Assembly (NCBI GenBank): GCA_030429345.1 | Contig: JAUIFJ010000005.1 | Coordinates: forward strand, 62,001-126,000 | DNA: 64,000 nucleotides | Direction: 5' to 3' | Origin: a bacterium | Lineage (GTDB): Bacteria; CAIWAD01 | In this document: in pieces, positions 1-10,080 of the stretch | Layout: the number at the start of each line of letters is the position of its first letter | How positions within the stretch are numbered: the first letter of the stretch is position 1 | Notes under the pieces: model-generated | Told to the model about the DNA's origin: nothing | The model's input: only the letters and a program-made list of their open reading frames with translations | Database searches by the model: none | Program-made: the position numbers and the translations under genes

Positions 1-1100
1 GTATCACAGGACAGCGCCGCCAGGTAGGCCGTCTCGATGGGCATGAAGAGCAGCACGAAATCGGGAGAGTTGACGCCGATCAGGCTGGAATAGTCCTTTT
101 CGGAAAGCGCCTTGATGTGGGCGTCGACGCGTGCCACATGCGCCTTCAGCGCCAGTTCCGCGGTCTCGCCCTCCACGGCATTGACGCTGTCGATGTAGTC
201 GTTGAGCGAGACCTTGCTGTCAATGATGATGTGCTTGTCCTCGGGCAGGTAGAGCACGAAATCCGGCCGCCGCAGGTCTCCGTCCACCGTGCGGAAGCTG
301 TCCTCCCGCCGGTAGTCCCGGTCCCTGACCAGCCCTGCGCCCTCCAGCAGGCGCTCGACCTGGATCTCGCCCCAGTTGCCCAGGGTCTTCTTCTCGTTCC
401 GCAGGGCCTTGGCCAGGTTCTCGGCCTGCGAACTCAGGCCCTCGTTCAACTTGCCCAGTGCCTGCAGCTGCTTGTCCAGCCTGCCCTGGTCGCGCACCTG
501 TTCCGAATGGATCACGTTGACGCGCGTCTGGAACTCCTCCAGCTGCTTCTTCAGCGGTTCGACAATGCTGCCGATGCCGCTGTCGTTGGATTCCTTCAGC
601 GCCTTCGAGCGGGCCTCGAGGATCTCCTGGGAAAGCGCCTTGAACTCGTCCTTGAAGCCGCGGGCCTGCTCGGCGAACTGGGCCTTCAACTCCTCGAGCC
701 TTGTCTCACGCTCCTTGAGCGACTCCTCGCGCAGGGACAGGTCCCGCTCCAGGGTCGCGACACGCTCGCGCAGCTCCTCGCGGCTTGCCTTCAGGCTTTC
801 GGCCTCCCCGTCACGCTCTTCCAGCGAGCGGGCGGCCTGATCCGCCTTTTCCTGCAGGACCGCCAGCTCCCGCTCAAGGACCGCTGTCCGCGCGGCAAGA
901 TCCTCCCGCTTCGTGCGGCTGTCGGAAAGCTCCTGGCGCAGGGTTTCCAGCTCCTCGCCGGCGCGCTGGTGCTCCCGCCGCAGCAGCTCCAGTTCGCGCA
1001 GCAGCGAATGGGCCTTCAGCAACTGACGCACGAAGAGCGCTCCCAGCACCAGAACAGCAGCCAGCAGGGCCGCGAGCAGGCTCAGGGTATTTGCGTCCAT
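1..1100 (-). CDS. rmuC: DNA recombination protein RmuC, 3' part cut by window edge
   Basis: RmuC-family protein, a predicted nuclease-fold factor that limits recombination between inverted repeats. Reading from the ATG at 1100, an N-terminal membrane segment (about residues 5-25) is followed by a long coiled coil rich in Glu, Arg and Leu (about 30-190). The RmuC domain then begins, with the motifs GNWGEIQVERLLE, RRPDFVLYLPEDKH and IDSKVSLNDY, and the family signature PDFVLLFMPIE close to the edge. About 366 codons are present and no stop occurs before position 1, so the C-terminus lies outside. A strong GAGGAGG ribosome-binding site precedes the start. RmuC proteins usually have 400-500 residues, so perhaps 50-130 are missing. 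The family is certain; its biochemical role is poorly established in general. Confidence 0.93.
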   Translation of the reverse strand, partial: MDANTLSLLAALLAAVLVLGALFVRQLLKAHSLLRELELLRREHQRAGEELETLRQELSDSRTKREDLAARTAVLERELAVLQEKADQAARSLEERDGEAESLKASREELRERVATLERDLSLREESLKERETRLEELKAQFAEQARGFKDEFKALSQEILEARSKALKESNDSGIGSIVEPLKKQLEEFQTRVNVIHSEQVRDQGRLDKQLQALGKLNEGLSSQAENLAKALRNEKKTLGNWGEIQVERLLEGAGLVRDRDYRREDSFRTVDGDLRRPDFVLYLPEDKHIIIDSKVSLNDYIDSVNAVEGETAELALKAHVARVDAHIKALSEKDYSSLIGVNSPDFVLLFMPIETAYLAALSCD

Positions 1101-1178
1101 ATCCTCCTCTTTTCTCGGTGCTGCATCCTGGCGGGTCCTTTCATCGAAGTGGCAGAATGCGCAAGGGGTGGGACAGAC

Positions 1179-1841
1179 CTAGGCTCCGCACCAGCGCAGG
1201 AACCGTTCCCGGCAGAGCTCGACGGCCGCCTGCAGGTCCTCCTGCGTTCGGTCGGTACCGGCGTATACGACCAGCAGCAGGCGAGTGGTCCCTTCCGTGA
1301 CACAACTGCGAAGCGAGTCGCTGCTCGGGCTGCCGAAGCCTCCTTCGCGGTCGAAGAGGCCCAGCCGGTTCTCCAGGTTGATCCGCCCCTTGCGGATGCC
1401 CTCGTAGCCCTCGCCTTCCCGGCCCAGGCGGCAGCTCAGGGGCGGATGCAGGCGATCCATGTCATACAGGCCCAGCGGCAGGAGCAGGTCCAGGCTGCAG
1501 TAGTTGCAGACATCGACGGCGTTGTGGATCACGGGCAGCTCCTGGCCCTTCAGCGTGCGACGCAGCAGGGCTTCGGAACTGGGGCGATGCCGGGTGGGAT
1601 CCATGCCGGCCGCCCGGTAGACGGCGCGGGCTTCGGCCAGGCCGGGAATCTCTCCGGGGCGGGAATCGCCACAATCGGCGCGGAGGCGCTTCTGCAAAGC
1701 CCGGATCCGGTGGGCCAGCTCCTCCGCCGCCGGGCCCACACGAACCGGCTCGATCAGCGCCTGCCCCAGCCGCAGTGCAGGCCGCAGGGAGTCATCGAGC
1801 CGGACAAGCGGCGCCGCTTCGCTGGAAAGGTGTCGGGACAT
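1179..1841 (-). CDS. B3/B4 domain-containing protein (tRNA-editing-like)
   Basis: Protein of 220 residues resembling the stand-alone B3/B4 domain found in the beta subunit of phenylalanyl-tRNA synthetase, where it binds or edits mischarged tRNA. Recognisable family segments are an N-terminal helical part, SEALLRRTLKGQELPVIHN with VDVCNYCSLDLLLPLG in the middle, and a C-terminal GTTRLLLVVYAG strand. Stand-alone members are thought to hydrolyse or bind aminoacyl-tRNA or amino-acid derivatives, but most are uncharacterised. The ATG at 1841 was chosen. The frame is open upstream to a TTG at 1871, which would abut the upstream gene exactly, but that extension does not look conserved. It follows the GrpB-family gene by about 30 bases and may be co-transcribed with it. 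Confidence 0.8.
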   Translation of the reverse strand: MSRHLSSEAAPLVRLDDSLRPALRLGQALIEPVRVGPAAEELAHRIRALQKRLRADCGDSRPGEIPGLAEARAVYRAAGMDPTRHRPSSEALLRRTLKGQELPVIHNAVDVCNYCSLDLLLPLGLYDMDRLHPPLSCRLGREGEGYEGIRKGRINLENRLGLFDREGGFGSPSSDSLRSCVTEGTTRLLLVVYAGTDRTQEDLQAAVELCRERFLRWCGA

Positions 1842-1871
1842 GCAGGGAGAGTAGCGAATCCGTGGCAGCAA

Positions 1872-2441
1872 TCAGGCGCGCGATTCATCGCCGGGACTCG
1901 GATGGCCGCCCGCTTTCCAGCCTGTCGACCACCAGGCGAGCGCCTGGGCCTCGACCTGCTTGATGAAGGGGTCCTTGCCGTCCATGTAGGCCTCGATGTC
2001 CGCCGGATACAGGTTCGCCAGCCGGCGCTTGATTTCATCATAGGCGCCCGCGGCCCGGGGGTGGGCGATCAGGTAGTCGCGAAAGGCAATGTGTCGCAGA
2101 ATGTGCGCGCTGCCGCGTTCGAAGGCATGCAGCTGGTGGCTGCGCCGGCCGCCGTCATTGCGGCGGAAATAGCGCCGGTCAGGAATGCCGAACTCGCCCA
2201 TGCACTCATAGCCCAGGGCCTGGAGCGAAGCGCTGCGCTGGTCCAGTTCGTCCAGGGAGTCGACTTCGAGCAGCAGATCGATGATCGGCTTGGCATGGAT
2301 TCCGGGAATCGCGGTGCTGCCGATGTGCTCGGCGCGCAGGGCGTGTTCACCCAGAAGCCGTTGAAGTCGGCCAAGTTCGTGCCGAGCCATGCCGGCCCAC
2401 TCTTTTCGATGGGGTACAAGTTGTACGCGCAGGCCATTCAT
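1872..2441 (-). CDS. GrpB family protein (UPF0157, nucleotidyltransferase fold)
   Basis: GrpB/UPF0157 family, 189 residues from the ATG at 2441. These proteins have a nucleotidyltransferase-like fold; some are dephospho-CoA kinase-linked domains and the free-standing ones are of unknown substrate. The diagnostic core is EHIGSTAIPGIHAKPIIDLLL, split here as the GSTAIPG loop plus the KPIIDLLLEV strand with the acidic residue, followed by YRF-type and HQLHAFERGS segments and a C-terminal helical end. An in-frame ATG five codons upstream (2456) is also possible; further upstream the frame is open to 2624 but reads like non-coding sequence (Arg/Pro rich). The downstream neighbour is the B3/B4 protein. 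Confidence 0.85.
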   Translation of the reverse strand: MNGLRVQLVPHRKEWAGMARHELGRLQRLLGEHALRAEHIGSTAIPGIHAKPIIDLLLEVDSLDELDQRSASLQALGYECMGEFGIPDRRYFRRNDGGRRSHQLHAFERGSAHILRHIAFRDYLIAHPRAAGAYDEIKRRLANLYPADIEAYMDGKDPFIKQVEAQALAWWSTGWKAGGHPSPGDESRA

Positions 2442-2682
2442 GGGCGGGGACTCCATGAGAGGCCGGCAGGGATCCCGGGCGGAAACCGGCCGACGAACCA
2501 GCTGTTCTTTCGCTTCCGCTCGGATTCTTCGCCCTGACGGAGCACATTGAATCCCGAGGCCCACTACGAATGTCCACGGAAGAACAGCACAGTGATGATT
2601 CGAGTTGCCGGCAGACAGGGGCACGGGCCGGCTCAGGCGTTTCCGGTCAAACGCTGTTCGCCAGTATAGGAAACTGTTTGGA

Positions 2683-2994
2683 TCAGAAGAACCCGAGCTG
2701 CAGGCGGGCCGCCTCGCTCATCATGCTCTTGTCCCACATGGGTTCCCATACCAGGTCCACGGTCACCTCGCCGACGCAGTCCAGGTCGCGCACCTTGTTG
2801 CGCACTTCCGGCGGCAGGCTCTCGGCCACGGGGCAGGTGGGCGAGGTCAAGGTCATCTTGATGTCCACGGCCTTGTCTTCGTGTACATGGATGTCGTAGA
2901 TCAGCCCCATGTCGTAGATGTTGACCGGGATCTCGGGGTCGAAGATGCTCTGCAGCACCTTCTTGACCTCTTCGCGGATCTCGTCCCTGTTCAT
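2683..2994 (-). CDS. sufT: SUF-associated MIP18/DUF59 protein SufT
   Basis: DUF59/MIP18-family protein of 103 residues, last gene of the SUF operon. Family members (SufT, PaaD-like, eukaryotic CIA2) help mature or deliver iron-sulfur clusters. It shows the characteristic SIFDPEIPVNIYDMGLIYDI motif, then LTSPTCPVAESLPPEV containing the conserved Cys, and the C-terminal VDLVWEPMWDKSMMSEAARLQLG signature in pieces. It starts 9 bases downstream of the sufU stop, with a GGGGAAC ribosome-binding site. Its place right after sufU in a SUF cluster supports a role as an auxiliary assembly factor. Confidence 0.92.
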   Translation of the reverse strand: MNRDEIREEVKKVLQSIFDPEIPVNIYDMGLIYDIHVHEDKAVDIKMTLTSPTCPVAESLPPEVRNKVRDLDCVGEVTVDLVWEPMWDKSMMSEAARLQLGFF

Positions 2995-3003
2995 CTGTTC
3001 CCC

Positions 3004-3450
3004 CTATTCGGTGGTGGCGGTCGCGCCCTTGTCGACAGCGGATTTCAGCGTGTGCCAGCACAGGGTGGCGCACTTGACCCGAGTCGGAAACTCGGCGACA
3101 CCGGCGAAGATCTTCAGTTTGCCCAGCAGCTGGGCCTCTTCAGGATCCAGCTTTCCAGTGGCCACTTCGTGGAACTCGTGCAGCAGCGCCTCCACGTCCT
3201 TCGCCGGACGGCCCTTGACGTGTTCGGTCATCATCGACGCGCTGGCCGTGGAGATGGCGCATCCCTTGCCTTCGAAGCGCAGGTCCTGGATCACTCCCTC
3301 GTCGTCGACGACCAGGGTCAGGTGGAGCTGGTCGCCGCAGAGCGGATTGTGTCCGTGCGCCTCGTGGCTCGGTCCTTCCAGGGCGCCGTAGTTGCGCGGA
3401 TGGCGGTTGTGATCCAGGATGATCTCCTGGTAGAGGGACTTGAGGTCCAT
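3004..3450 (-). CDS. sufU: Iron-sulfur cluster assembly protein SufU
   Basis: SufU, 148 residues, the zinc-dependent sulfur acceptor that takes persulfide from SufS and passes it to the SufBCD scaffold. The start MDLKSLYQEIILDHNRHPRN is typical. The metal and sulfur ligands are visible: NPLCGDQ (Cys and Asp), GKGCAISTAS (Cys, mobile catalytic) and RVKCATLCWHTL (Cys). It overlaps the sufS stop by one base (TGATG), so the two are translationally coupled, as expected for partners that exchange their zinc ligand. The open frame runs far upstream inside sufS, but the Met at 3450 is the true start by homology. Confidence 0.95.
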   Translation of the reverse strand: MDLKSLYQEIILDHNRHPRNYGALEGPSHEAHGHNPLCGDQLHLTLVVDDEGVIQDLRFEGKGCAISTASASMMTEHVKGRPAKDVEALLHEFHEVATGKLDPEEAQLLGKLKIFAGVAEFPTRVKCATLCWHTLKSAVDKGATATTE

Positions 3451-4727
3451 CAGGAAAGCACCTCCTGAGCCTTGCGGATCGCCGCCGCCAGGGCGTCGAT
3501 CTCCTCGATGGTGTTGTATACGGCGAGCGAGGCCCGGGTCGTCGCGGCCAGGCCGAAGCGCTCGATGGCCGGCTGCGCGCAATGGTGTCCGGTGCGCACG
3601 GCGACGCCCTGCATGTCGAGCACGGTGCCCACGTCGTGGGCGTGGATGCCGTCGAGCACGAAGGAGATGGCGCAGGACTGCTCCTTCGCCGTCCCCACCA
3701 GGCGCAAGCCCGGGATCTCGCGCAGGCGGTGCTGCGCGTGCGCCAGCAGCCGCTGCTCCCATTCGTCGATCCGGCGGATGCCGTGGTTGCAGATGTAGCA
3801 CAGGGCTGCGGTCAGGCCGGCGGCGCCGCTGATGTTCGGCGTTCCCGCCTCGAAGCGGAAAGGCGGCTCGTTGTAGATCGTCTTCTCGAAGCCGACGCTG
3901 AGGATCATGTCCCCGCCCCCCTGCCAGGGCGGCATGTCCTGCAGGATCTCCTTGCGCCCGTAGAGCACGCCGATTCCCGAAGGCCCGTAGATCTTGTGTC
4001 CGGAGAAGGCGTAGAAGTCCGCCTGCAGCTCCTGGACGTCGACGGGCTTGTGCGCCACGGCCTGCGCCCCGTCGACCAGGGTGGTCACGCCCTGCTCGCG
4101 GGCCATGCGGAGGATCTGCGCGATGGGATTGACCGTGCCCAGCGCGTTGCTGATGTGTGAGACACTGACCAGCTTCGTGCGCGGGTTCAGCAGTTTCTCG
4201 TACTCCTCCAGGATCAGGTCGCCGTCGTCGTCGATCGGAATGACGCGCAGCACGATGCCCTGGCTTTCCCGCAGCATCTGCCAGGGCACGATGTTCGAAT
4301 GGTGCTCCAGCTCGCTCAGGATCACCTCGTCGCCTTCGCGCAGGTTGACGCGCCCCCAGCTGTTGGCCACCAGGTTGATCGCCTCGGTGGTGCCGCGCGT
4401 GAAGATGATCTCGGAGGTCTCACGGGCATTCAGGTGGCAGCGCACCCGTTCGCGGGCATTCTCGTAGACCGCCGTCGCCCGCTGGCTCAGCGTGTGCACC
4501 CCGCGATGGATATTGGAGTAGTCACGAAGGTACATGGCCGAGACCGCGTCGATCACGGCCAACGGCTTGTGCGTCGAGGCGGCGTTGTCCAGGTAGACCA
4601 GGGGCTTGTCGCGCACATCCTGGTGCAGAACCGGGAAATCCGCGCGAATCGCTTCCACGTCGATGGGAGGCTGTTCGCCGGCGCAGCCCTTGCAGGTGAC
4701 CGCGTCCAGCGACGCACTCTCAGCCAT
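3450..4727 (-). CDS. sufS: Cysteine desulfurase SufS
   Basis: Group II cysteine desulfurase, 425 residues, PLP-dependent; converts cysteine to alanine and forms a protein persulfide used for Fe-S cluster assembly. Seen directly are the VYLDNAASTHKPLAV start motif, the HHSNIVPWQ segment, the PLP lysine in FYAFSGHKIYGPSGIGVLYG, and the catalytic loop VAVRTGHHCAQP with its Cys. About 20 extra N-terminal residues contain a CKGC pair before the core; this is a small oddity. It overlaps sufD by 8 bases and sufU by one, all within one operon. Confidence 0.97.
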   Translation of the reverse strand: MAESASLDAVTCKGCAGEQPPIDVEAIRADFPVLHQDVRDKPLVYLDNAASTHKPLAVIDAVSAMYLRDYSNIHRGVHTLSQRATAVYENARERVRCHLNARETSEIIFTRGTTEAINLVANSWGRVNLREGDEVILSELEHHSNIVPWQMLRESQGIVLRVIPIDDDGDLILEEYEKLLNPRTKLVSVSHISNALGTVNPIAQILRMAREQGVTTLVDGAQAVAHKPVDVQELQADFYAFSGHKIYGPSGIGVLYGRKEILQDMPPWQGGGDMILSVGFEKTIYNEPPFRFEAGTPNISGAAGLTAALCYICNHGIRRIDEWEQRLLAHAQHRLREIPGLRLVGTAKEQSCAISFVLDGIHAHDVGTVLDMQGVAVRTGHHCAQPAIERFGLAATTRASLAVYNTIEEIDALAAAIRKAQEVLS

Positions 4728-5996
4728 GTATATTCTCCATTCGCTCTCCGACCAGCGTTTCCAGGCGTTCCCGGAAAGAGCTGTCGCTCAGGGATTCCAG
4801 CACTTCGGCGCAGAAGGCCCGGACCAGCAGCTGCCGTGCCCGCACGGAATCGATTCCGCGGGAGCGAAGGTAGAAAAGCTGCTCCTCCTCCAGGCTCCCT
4901 ACCGTGGATCCATGCGTGCACTTGACGTCGTCGGCGTAGATCTCCAGCTGGGGGCGGGCGTTGGCCCGCGCCTCTGCAGAAAGCAGCAGAGCCTTGCTGT
5001 CCTGCACCGCGTCGGTGAGCTGGGCGTCCTGTCGTACCAGGATGTGTCCGGAATAGACCGAACGCGAACGGTCTGCAAGCACGCTGCGGAAGTTCTGGCC
5101 GCTGGTGCAGGAAGGCACGGCGTGATCCATCCAGGTGTGGCTGTCCATGTGACGCACGTCGTCCAGCAGCCCCAGGGAACTGAAGTCGCAGTGGGCCCCG
5201 CTTTCGCGCAGGCAGGCGCTGGATTCGTTGCGCACGAGCTGCCCGTCCAGGCCCAGGGTCAGACCGTCATAGCGGCTGCCGGAAAGCTGGTCGATGTGCT
5301 GCAGGGTATACAGCCACTCGACGGATCCCGCCCGCTGCAGGCGGATGTGCTCGCAGCGGCTGTCGCGCGCAAGGCGGATCTCCGCCACCTGGCCGGCCAG
5401 GATCTCGGCGGAGGGCGCGTCAGCCAGGAAGGACTCGCGCAGCTCGAGCTTCGCGCCTTCGCCGACTTCGACCCTCACGCGGCTCTGCAGGCAGGTCGCG
5501 TCCTCTCCGGATTCGCTGAGCAGGTGCACCAGGTGCAGCGCCGCCTGGGCTCCGGGCTGCACGCGGATCACGGCTCCGCCCTGGAAGGCGGCCGCGTTGA
5601 GCGTGTCCAGCGGATGGCGCTCTCCCCCGCGCTGAATGGCGGCAGCCAGCAGGGCCGTCTCGTCGGCAGGCTCCAGGGCTCCGGCCTCGCAACCGGCGGG
5701 CAGGGTGCCCAGGCGGGAAAGCTCAGGCTGGAAGCGGCCGTTCAGAAGCACGAGACACGGCAGATCCTTGCCGGCCAGCTCCTCGGCCTGCGCCAGCAGC
5801 TCTGTCGCGCCATCGATTCCGGCTTTGCCCGCGGCACGCCACTCGCGCTCCGCGAGCTCCTTGAGGCGTGTATACTTCCAATTCTCGCTGCGCGGGCCGG
5901 GCAGGCCCTGCTTGTGGAAGGCCTGCAGCAGCTGGGCGCGCTCGCCGCTGAGGGTCTCGCCCAGAGGCTTGAAGCCATCGGTCTTCATGGAAGGAC

Positions 5997-6000
<4 letters not shown>
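4720..6000 (-). CDS. sufD: Fe-S cluster assembly protein SufD
   Basis: SufD, 426 residues, beta-helix partner of SufB in the SufBC2D scaffold. The N-terminal helical part is variable (GPRSENWKYTRLKEL is typical of SufD). The conserved C-terminal beta-helix includes DHAVPSCTSGQNFRSVLADR, the YSGHILVRQDAQLTDAVQ stretch, and ADDVKCTHGSTVGSLEEEQLFYLRSRGI, holding the conserved Cys-His near the C-terminus. The start at 6000 overlaps the sufC stop by four bases (ATGA) and is preceded by a strong AGGAGGAG site; an alternative Met lies four codons in. Confidence 0.96.
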
Positions 6001-6746
<746 letters not shown>

Positions 6747-6762
6747 GTGATACATCCCTTCC

Positions 6763-8226
6763 TTATCCGACACTGCCTTCGAGGCTCACGCCCAGCAGCT
6801 TCTGTGCTTCAACGGCGAACTCCATCGGCAGCTCGCTCATCACTTCCTTGCAGAATCCGTTGACGATCATCGAGACCGCCTCCTCCAGGTCGATGCCCCG
6901 CTGCTGGCAGAAGAAGATCTGGTCCTCGCTGATCTTCGAGGTGGTGGCTTCGTGTTCCACCTTGGCCTTGGGGTTGCGGACATCGATGTAGGGGAAGGTG
7001 TGCGCTCCGCAGCGGTCGCCCATCAGCATGGAATCGCATTGGCTGAAGTTGCGCGCCCCTTCCGCTCCGCGATGGATCTCGACCAGGCCGCGGTAGGTGT
7101 TCTGGCCCTGTCCCGCGCTGATTCCCTTGCTGATCACGGTGCTGGAGGTGTTCTTGCCGATGTGCACCATCTTGGTGCCCGTGTCCGCCTGCTGGAAGTT
7201 GTTGGTCAGCGCGACGCTGTAGAACTCGCCGACGCTGTCGTCGCCCTTGAGGATGCAGCCCGGGTACTTCCAGGTGATGGCGCTGCCGGTCTCGACCTGT
7301 GTCCAGCTGATGCGCGAGGCGCGACCGGCGCACAATCCGCGCTTGGTGACGAAATTGTAGATCCCGCCCTTCCCGTTCTTGTCGCCCGGGTACCAGTTCT
7401 GCACGGTGGAGTACTTGATCTTCGCCTCGTCCAGGGCCACCAGCTCGACCACCGCTGCATGCAGCTGGTTCTCGTCGCGCATCGGCGCGGTGCAGCCCTC
7501 CAGGTAGCTCACCTGTGCGCCCTCGTCGGCGATAATCAGGGTCCGCTCGAACTGCCCCGTGTTCTGCGCGTTTATGCGGAAGTAGGTCGACAGCTCCATC
7601 GGGCAGCGCACGCCCTTGGGAATGTATACGAAACTCCCGTCGCTGAAGACCGCGCTGTTGAGGGCCGAGAAGAAGTTGTCCCCGGTCGGCACCACGGAGC
7701 CCAGGTACTTGCGCACCAGCTCCGGATGGTTCTGCACGGCCTCCGAAATGGGGCAGAAGATGATGCCCAGCTCGGTCAGTTTTTCCTTGAAAGTGGTGGC
7801 CACGCTGACGCTGTCGAAGACCGCGTCGACGGCTACGCCGGCCAGGCGCTCGCGCTCGCCCAACGGAATGCCCAGCTTCTCGAAGGTCTCGAGCAGTTCG
7901 GGATCCACCTCGTCGAGGCTTTTCGGACCGTCCTTCTTCTTCGGCGCGCTGAAGTAGCTGATCGCCTGGTAGTCGACCGGATCGATCTTCAGCTTGGCCC
8001 AGTCCGGCTCTTCCATCTGCTGCCATTTGCGGAAGGCCCGCAGGCGGAACTCAAGCATGAAGGGAGGCTCGTTCTTCTTCGCCGAGATCGCCGCGATCAC
8101 CTCCTCGTCCAGTCCGGGCGGCAGGGAGTCGCTTTCGATGTCCGTCACGAAGCCGTACTTGTAGTCGGCGTTCGTCAGGTCTTCGAGGTGCTGTTCGTCC
8201 TCGCTCAGGTGTGTCTTGTCGCTCAT
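6763..8226 (-). CDS. sufB: Fe-S cluster assembly protein SufB
   Basis: SufB, 487 residues, main scaffold subunit on which the Fe-S cluster is built. Typical SufB features are the [12 protein letters not shown] start, [38 protein letters not shown], the [24 protein letters not shown] region in parts, and [25 protein letters not shown] near the C-terminus. Its ATG overlaps the stop of the Rrf2 regulator by four bases (ATGA), so scaffold and regulator are translationally coupled. Confidence 0.97.
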   Translation of the reverse strand: MSDKTHLSEDEQHLEDLTNADYKYGFVTDIESDSLPPGLDEEVIAAISAKKNEPPFMLEFRLRAFRKWQQMEEPDWAKLKIDPVDYQAISYFSAPKKKDGPKSLDEVDPELLETFEKLGIPLGERERLAGVAVDAVFDSVSVATTFKEKLTELGIIFCPISEAVQNHPELVRKYLGSVVPTGDNFFSALNSAVFSDGSFVYIPKGVRCPMELSTYFRINAQNTGQFERTLIIADEGAQVSYLEGCTAPMRDENQLHAAVVELVALDEAKIKYSTVQNWYPGDKNGKGGIYNFVTKRGLCAGRASRISWTQVETGSAITWKYPGCILKGDDSVGEFYSVALTNNFQQADTGTKMVHIGKNTSSTVISKGISAGQGQNTYRGLVEIHRGAEGARNFSQCDSMLMGDRCGAHTFPYIDVRNPKAKVEHEATTSKISEDQIFFCQQRGIDLEEAVSMIVNGFCKEVMSELPMEFAVEAQKLLGVSLEGSVG

Positions 8227-8738
8227 CGGGCGTTCTTCTTCCTTCCGTTGGATGTGGCGGAATCCGCCGGCTGGAAACAGGTGCCCTTGTTCTCGGCAAA
8301 GGCCTGTTCCAGCGGGAACTCCTGCTGCTCCTCTTCCCAGTTGCACATTTCAGCCAGCGATACCTGCATCAGCGCGTCCTGGATCGCCCGGTTGATGCGG
8401 CTCCAGTTGCTGTGCATGGGGCAGACGCTGCGGAAGCGGCATTCGCAGTCTTCTTCCATGCACTCGGTAATAGCGATTGGGCCGTCGATGGCTTCAATGA
8501 TCTCGCCTACTTTCAAGCGCTCCGGCGCGCGCGCGAGGAAATAGCCTCCCTGGACTCCGCGCTTCGAATCCAGGATGCCCTTCCGCACCAGGCCCTTGAG
8601 GATCTTGCTGATCATGGGCAAGGGCAGCGGCGTGCGCTCGTCCAGTTCGCTGGCGCTGATCAAGGTCCCCGGCTTTTCACGGGCAAAAAGGGTCATCAGG
8701 AAGACCCCATAGTCCGTCTGTCGGCTGATGCGCAGCAT
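8223..8738 (-). CDS. sufR: Rrf2-family SUF operon regulator
   Basis: Rrf2/IscR-type transcription factor, 171 residues, first gene of the SUF operon. The start [19 protein letters not shown] and the winged-helix segment [23 protein letters not shown] are typical of the SUF-system regulator subfamily. A Cys cluster follows: [14 protein letters not shown], spaced C-x4-C-x-C-x5-C, and would bind an Fe-S cluster for sensing. The C-terminal tail of about 50 residues after MCNWEEEQ is longer than usual. By analogy with IscR and related proteins it probably represses the operon when clusters are sufficient. The gene symbol is used by function; the protein is unrelated to the cyanobacterial SufR (DeoR type). 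Confidence 0.9.
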   Translation of the reverse strand: MLRISRQTDYGVFLMTLFAREKPGTLISASELDERTPLPLPMISKILKGLVRKGILDSKRGVQGGYFLARAPERLKVGEIIEAIDGPIAITECMEEDCECRFRSVCPMHSNWSRINRAIQDALMQVSLAEMCNWEEEQQEFPLEQAFAENKGTCFQPADSATSNGRKKNAR

Positions 8739-8790
8739 GATGTCTCCTGAATCTGGACTCTGAAAGTCCCCTTTGTAGGGAAACGCGACA

Positions 8791-8819
8791 ATGGTAACGC
8801 TGCCCGGGTAAAAGGTCAA
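8791..8819 (-). promoter_or_regulatory. Sigma70 promoter of the SUF operon
   Basis: On the minus strand TTGACC (8819-8814) is followed by exactly 17 bases and TACCAT (8796-8791), a good match to -35/-10 consensus. About 20-40 bases downstream lies the inverted repeat GGACT-N5-AGTCC (8755-8769), in the leader before the Rrf2 start codon at 8738. This is a candidate operator, but it does not obviously match a known IscR box. Confidence 0.6.
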
Positions 8820-9007
8820 CGCATTCAGGCCCGGGATGGTCCCGTTTCGTCATTGCTTCTGCCAATTGCCAGGCAAGGAAGGTTCTATCCAGCCAAGTCT
8901 ACCAGTCCGCTGGGTTGCGGATCCTGAAGTGTCGATGAGGCTGCCAGAAGATGTTGAAGCGACAGGGTAGGGAACGGCTTCCGGGACTGATATATTCAGC
9001 CCTCATT

Positions 9008-9931
9008 ATGGCTGAACAACAACCGACATCCTCATCCGGTGAGCGCAAGGGAGGCGGCGGCGACCGCCGACGCCGCAGGCGCTCTTCTTCGCGCGGCGCT
9101 TCTTCGAAATCCCCCGAAACTCCCCGCAACGAAAACGGCAAGCCTGCCGCTGCAGGCGGCGGATCCACTTCGGACAGCCGGCGCCGCCGTCGCGGTGGCC
9201 AGAGCTCCCGTCGACGCGAAGCTTCCGATGGCAACGACAATCGCAAACGCCGCGGCGAGGGCGACTCGCCCCGTGGAAGTTCCGAAGAGGCCCGTGGCCA
9301 GAAGGAGGGCGGAAGCCGGCGCGGTCGTTCCCGACGCGGAGCGGAGGGGGCAAAAACCGGCGAAAGCCGCGGCCGCAAAGACAGCCAGCGCCGGGAAGGC
9401 GGAGGCCGGGATGGCGGCCGCAGGGATGGCGCTCGTCGCGACGGCGGAAGGCGCGAGCGCGGCAAACGGGAGAAGGTCGTCGAGACACCGACCCTGCCAC
9501 TGGAGCACTGGAGTCTGCCGCTGAGAGGCTACACCGTCTGGGTCAGTTTCCAGCGTATTCTGCCCTGGATCAACTCCCGGCGCCAGATGCGCGCATATGT
9601 AATTGATATATACGCCGATGGCTTCGAACTGCAGGAGGACAAGCTGCCTGCCCTGGCCGAGTTGAAAAACCTGCAGGGAATCGGCGACAGCCAGGAGATC
9701 GCGATCGCGGAGCTGCAAAAGGCGCTTGAACACTGCGCCGAAGAGCTGGCTCTCCCCACGGCCGCCGAGCACATCGAGGCCCATCCGCCGGAGCCTCTCG
9801 TAGAGGCCGATCCCGACGAGCCGCTTCTCCCCGTATACGATCCCGCCATCTTCGACGACTGGGAGATCCTGCCCGAGGAGGAAGTCGAAACGAAAAAGGC
9901 ACCCGAACGGACTCCACCGCCGGCGCGGTAG
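9008..9931 (+). CDS. Arg/Gly-rich disordered protein of unknown function
   Basis: Not recognised as any named family. The protein has 307 residues from the ATG at 9008 (an upstream in-frame start at 8951 is less likely). Residues 1 to about 155 are extremely basic and low in complexity, with runs such as DRRRRRRSSSRG and repeated GRRDGGRR/GRDGGRRDGAR patterns, resembling RGG/RS-type disordered nucleic-acid-binding tails. From about 160 a compact part follows: LPLEHWSLPLRGYTVWVSF, YVIDIYADGFELQEDKLPAL, and a helical segment to about 260. The C-terminus is acidic and Pro-rich (LVEADPDEPLLPVYDP). It is divergent from the SUF operon. The basic tail plus acidic end could favour RNA binding or condensate formation; that is inference. 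A TATATT box (8986-8993) lies 15 bases before the start without a clear -35. Confidence 0.7.
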   Translation: MAEQQPTSSSGERKGGGGDRRRRRRSSSRGASSKSPETPRNENGKPAAAGGGSTSDSRRRRRGGQSSRRREASDGNDNRKRRGEGDSPRGSSEEARGQKEGGSRRGRSRRGAEGAKTGESRGRKDSQRREGGGRDGGRRDGARRDGGRRERGKREKVVETPTLPLEHWSLPLRGYTVWVSFQRILPWINSRRQMRAYVIDIYADGFELQEDKLPALAELKNLQGIGDSQEIAIAELQKALEHCAEELALPTAAEHIEAHPPEPLVEADPDEPLLPVYDPAIFDDWEILPEEEVETKKAPERTPPPAR

Positions 9932-9946
9932 AAGTAGCTGCCCATT

Positions 9947-10080
9947 GCGGGCGGGTTGTCCATTGCGGGCTGGGGTTGTCCGCTGCGGGTGGGGTTGTCC
10001 GCTGCGGGTGGGGTTGTCCGCTGCGGGTGGGGTTGTCCGCTGCGCGGGTTGTCCGCTGCGGGCTGGCGGCCGCAGCTACC
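9947..10080. repeat. 19-bp GC-rich tandem repeat array
   Basis: Tandem copies of the 19-bp unit TTGTCCGCTGCGGGTGGGG, perfect in the centre and degenerate at both ends (variants with CCATTGCGGGC at the left, truncated units at the right). The array begins a few bases after the stop of the disordered protein. It is part of a 612-bp gene-free stretch (9932-10543). Confidence 0.85.

Noticed and set aside
117-2537. 806-codon plus-strand frame over rmuC, B3/B4 and GrpB genes
   Set aside because: Spans three well-supported minus-strand genes and has no protein-like features.
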